Shown here in pieces: positions 31,839 to 34,137 of a DNA stretch of 34,137 bases (positions are counted from its first letter, which is position 1; every line of letters starts with the position of its first letter). The notes under the pieces are model-generated. The model was given only the letters and a program-made list of their open reading frames with translations, was not told the DNA's origin and made no database searches. This DNA comes from Giesbergeria sp. (GTDB taxonomy: Bacteria > Pseudomonadota > Gammaproteobacteria > Burkholderiales > Burkholderiaceae_C): contig JAKLLE010000038.1 in the NCBI GenBank assembly GCA_023150295.1, positions 1 to 34,137 of the forward strand, in the 5' to 3' direction. The position numbers and the translations under genes were made by a program.

Positions 31839-33266
31839 TTAGCTCTCGTAACCGAACATAGATTTGGTCTCCAGATACTCTTCAAATCCGATGCGCCCCC
31901 ATTCGCGCCCGTTGCCCGACCGGCGGTAGCCGCCAAACGGCGCCGCATGATCGGCGCGTGCGCCGTTGAGATGCACCATGCCGGCGCGCAGGCGCCGTGC
32001 GATGCGCTGCGCATGGGCCAGATCGGGCGCGCTCACATAGGCCGAAAGGCCGTAGACCGTGTCGTTGGCCATCGCGATGGCCTCTTCCTCGCTGCCGTAG
32101 GGAAGGATGCAGAGCACGGGCCCGAAGATCTCCTCGCGTGCAATCGCCATGGTGTTGGCCACGTGGGCAAAGACCGTGGGCTGCACGAAGTAGCCCTCGG
32201 CCAGGCCCTCGGGCCGCTCCAGGCCGCCGGTGGCGAGCTGTGCGCCCTCGCGCAGGCCGGTGGCGATGCACTCGCGCACCTTGGCGTACTGCACGGCATT
32301 GGCCACGGGCCCGAGCGTGGTGGCCGCGTCGCGCGGGTCGCCCAGGCGCAGCGACTGCGCCGCTTCCACCGCGATGGCCGTGGCGGCAGCGTGCAGGTGT
32401 GCGGGCACCAAGAGGCGCGTGGGTGCGTTGCACGACTGGCCGCTGTTGCGAAAACACTGCAGCGCCGCCTGGCGCACGGCGGCCGCTAGGTCCACGCCGT
32501 CCACCACGATATGGGGTGACTTTCCGCCCAGCTCCTGCGCGACGCGCTTGACGGTGTCGGCCGCTGCCTTGGCCACGGCCACGCCGGCCCGCGTGGAGCC
32601 GGTGAAGGACACCATGTCAATGTCCGCATGCGCGGCCATGGCCGCGCCCACGCCCGGCCCGTCGCCGTTGACCAGGTTGAACACCCCCGGCGGTACGCCG
32701 GCCTCGTGCAGCACCTGGGCGAACAGCAGGGCCGACAGCGGCGCCGTCTCGCTGGGCTTGAGCACCACGGTGCAGCCCGCGGCCAGGGCCGGTGCCACCT
32801 TGCAGGCGATCTGGTTCAGGGGCCAGTTCCAGGGCGTGATCAGGCCGCACACGCCAATCGGCTCGCGCGTGATGCGCGTGCGGTTGACCACCTCGTCGAA
32901 GGCATAGCCGGCCAGCACCTGGGCCGCCTGCTTGAGGTGCGACAGGCCGGCCACGGCATGGGCCTGGCGCGCCAGCGTGAGCGGGGCGCCCATCTCCAGC
33001 GAGACCGCCATGGCGATGGCGTCCATGCGCGCTTCATAGGCCGCGATCATGGCCTGCAGCACCGCCAGGCGCTGCTCCCGGCTTTGCGCGGCCCAGGCCG
33101 GGAAGGCACGGCGGGCCGCGGCCACGGCCTGGTCCAGGTCACGCGCATCGCCCAGGGCGATGCGCGCCACGGGCTGCTCGGTGAACGGGTCGATCACGTC
33201 CTGCGTGCGCGCACCCTGGGCGGGCCCCCAGGCGCCATCGATGTAGAAATTGAGGTGTTGCTGCAT
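31839..33266 (-). CDS. NAD(P)-dependent aldehyde dehydrogenase
   Basis: 475-aa enzyme oxidising an aldehyde to the acid. All family motifs are present: ITPWNWPLNQIACKVAPALAA, VVLKPSETAPLSA, SFTGSTRAGVAVA, catalytic Glu in QELGGKSPHIV, catalytic Cys in FRNSGQSCNAPTRLLV, EEIFGPVLCILPYG, and C-terminal PFGGYRRSGNGREWGRIG. Length is normal. Downstream of an omega-amino-acid aminotransferase on the same strand (9-bp gap), which would supply a semialdehyde, so a malonate- or other omega-semialdehyde is a reasonable substrate; this is inferred from context. The upstream gene is truncated, so expression from the original promoter is probably lost. Confidence 0.93.
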   Translation of the reverse strand: MQQHLNFYIDGAWGPAQGARTQDVIDPFTEQPVARIALGDARDLDQAVAAARRAFPAWAAQSREQRLAVLQAMIAAYEARMDAIAMAVSLEMGAPLTLARQAHAVAGLSHLKQAAQVLAGYAFDEVVNRTRITREPIGVCGLITPWNWPLNQIACKVAPALAAGCTVVLKPSETAPLSALLFAQVLHEAGVPPGVFNLVNGDGPGVGAAMAAHADIDMVSFTGSTRAGVAVAKAAADTVKRVAQELGGKSPHIVVDGVDLAAAVRQAALQCFRNSGQSCNAPTRLLVPAHLHAAATAIAVEAAQSLRLGDPRDAATTLGPVANAVQYAKVRECIATGLREGAQLATGGLERPEGLAEGYFVQPTVFAHVANTMAIAREEIFGPVLCILPYGSEEEAIAMANDTVYGLSAYVSAPDLAHAQRIARRLRAGMVHLNGARADHAAPFGGYRRSGNGREWGRIGFEEYLETKSMFGYES

Positions 33267-33275
33267 GGCGCGTGC

Positions 33276-33997
33276 TCAGGCGATGTGCTGCAGCGCTGTG
33301 CGGATGCTGTGCGCCATCTCGCCGATCTGCGCCTCGCTGATCACCAGCGGGGGCGAGAGCACCAGCGTGTCGCCCGAGTTGCGCACCAGCACGCCCGCCT
33401 CGAAGCAGGCGGTGTGCACAGCCTGGGCACGCGCGCCAGCGGCTCCCGGGCGCGGTGCCAGGTCCACGGCGCCCAAGAGGCCGACGTTGCGCACGTCCAC
33501 CACGTGCGGTGCATCGCGCAGCGCATGCAGCGCGGCCTCCCACACCGGGGCGATGGCCTGCACGCGCGCGGCCAGGCCCAGTTCCTCGTGCACGTCCAGC
33601 GTCGCCAGGCCGGCCGCGCAGGCCAGCGGGTGCGCCGAGTAGGTGTAGCCGTGGAACAGCTCGATCACGTTGGCCGAGCCCTGCATGAAGGCCTCGTACA
33701 CGCGGTTGCCGACGACCACGCCGCCCATGGGCACGGCGCCGTTGGTCATGCCCTTGGCGCAGGACATCAGGTCCGGCGTGACGCCGAAAGCCTGGGCGGC
33801 GAACGGCGCGCCCACGCGCGAGAAGCCGGTGATCACCTCGTCGAAGATCAACAGGATGCCGTGCTGCGTGCACAGTTCGCGCAGGCGCTGCAGGTAGCCC
33901 ACGGGCGGCGGGTACACGCCGCCCGAGCCGGTCACGGGCTCCACGATCACGGCCGCGATGGTGGCTGGGTCGTGCACCACGAACAGCTGTTCTAGCG
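33276..33997 (-). pseudogene. Class III omega-amino-acid:pyruvate aminotransferase, C-terminal half
   Basis: About 240 residues homologous to the C-terminal half of beta-alanine/omega-amino-acid:pyruvate transaminases: IAAVIVEPVTGSGGVYPPPV, LLIFDEVITGFSRVGAPFAA, the PLP lysine in DLMSCAKGMTNGAVPMGG, FHGYTYSAHPLACAAGLATL, and the C-terminal SGDTLVLSPPLVISEAQIGE. The N-terminal ~200 residues (of about 440) are missing: similarity stops near 33997, where IS sequence begins. It keeps the PLP lysine but lacks half of the fold and is presumably inactive. It lies 9 bp before the aldehyde dehydrogenase in an operon. Confidence 0.88.
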
Positions 33998-34137
33998 CCA
34001 ATACTGTTCAGATACGAAGCACCGGTGTTGGGTGGTGCTTTCGATGAAGGTTTTCCCCACGATGGCGTACGTTGAAGTTACTCATTTTGCGCTTGACGCC
34101 ACGAGGGTTGCTGTGGCCGCGACTGCTGACGCATAGG
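33998..34137 (-). mobile_element. End of an insertion sequence that truncates the aminotransferase
   Basis: Homology to the aminotransferase stops at about 33997 and a transposase C-terminus starts within 15 bp. The terminal inverted repeat cannot be defined without the other end. Confidence 0.5.
34008..34136 (-). CDS. Probable IS4-family transposase, C-terminal fragment (runs off window)
   Basis: The minus strand reads 42 codons ending in TGA at 34008-34010: RGHSNPRGVKRKMSNFNVRH, then a basic tail. The NPRGVKRKMSNF block resembles the C-termini of IS4-family transposases; the rest is to the right of the window. The IS end must lie between this stop and about 33997, where the aminotransferase begins. 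Family is tentative because so little is visible. Confidence 0.45.
   Translation of the reverse strand, partial: LCVSSRGHSNPRGVKRKMSNFNVRHRGENLHRKHHPTPVLRI

Noticed and set aside
31413-32489. Long plus-strand frame continuing past the IS3 fragment
   Set aside because: Only 31413-31745 has protein similarity (two fused fragments). The rest is antisense to the intact aldehyde dehydrogenase.
14721-34137. A second copy of the tRNA-Val 3' end marking the right border (attR)
   Set aside because: Looked for the T-loop/acceptor sequence downstream and did not find it, so the right border is not in the window.
1-34137. CRISPR array
   Set aside because: No set of regularly spaced identical repeats; the repeats seen are pairs or inverted repeats.

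Overview
The window looks like a chromosome segment of a Comamonadaceae betaproteobacterium (Acidovorax/Alicycliphilus/Delftia-like). Gene content, very high GC with strong third-position GC, and a short dispersed repeat that I recall from Comamonadaceae genomes (two copies, 2175-2222 and 9817-9863) support this. No species call is possible from sequence alone. Both window ends lie inside insertion sequences: the first 14 codons of an IS30-family transposase on the left (minus strand) and the last ~42 codons of a probable IS4-family transposase on the right (minus strand). The window may therefore be a contig broken at repeats.

Region 1 (about 140-14720) is ordinary core chromosome: a J-domain-like coiled-coil protein, a CbiM/COG3235-like membrane protein, mfd, ispD-ispF (4-bp overlap), an OmpR/EnvZ-type two-component pair, a SIMPL-domain periplasmic protein, a 3-hydroxybutyrate dehydrogenase, an alpha/beta hydrolase, a RelA-type (p)ppGpp synthetase with degenerate HD motif, and tRNA-Val(GAC).

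Region 2 (about 14721-30960) is an integrative/conjugative element, apparently bordered on its left by the tRNA-Val gene. After a lower-GC gene for an unrecognised PIN-like protein come maintenance and transfer genes typical of Tn4371-like ICEs and related plasmids: DUF932, a large ParB/RepB-type protein, an FlK-like hotdog thioesterase, an orphan DNA methyltransferase, DUF736, two DUF2958 paralogues around a divergent XRE regulator, a frameshifted DUF2285-type gene, an AlpA/MerR-like HTH protein, RepA, then a tightly overlapping cassette parA - ribbon-helix-helix - DUF2840 - traF (S26 peptidase), a ~450-nt candidate oriT region and a VirD2-like DUF3363 relaxase. Replication (RepA), segregation (ParA/RHH/ParB) and DNA processing (TraF, relaxase) are present. 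The coupling protein, mating-pair (trb/virB) genes and an integrase are not in the window. Several element genes sit behind unusually long, strongly structured non-coding leaders (390-790 nt), two of which are clearly homologous to each other.

Region 3 (about 31021-34137) is a degraded catabolic cargo patch: a frameshifted aldehyde-dehydrogenase start fused in frame to an internal fragment of an IS3-family transposase, an intact aldehyde dehydrogenase, and the C-terminal half of an omega-amino-acid:pyruvate aminotransferase cut by the right-hand IS. The last two form an operon that would turn an omega-amino acid into a semialdehyde and then an acid, but the aminotransferase is broken.

The most unusual signals are the repeated structured leaders of the element, the PIN-like protein beside the tRNA, the FlK-like thioesterase/methyltransferase pair in the element backbone, a dispersed repeat that encodes a signal peptide, and nested inverted repeats where the relaxase gene ends and the cargo begins.
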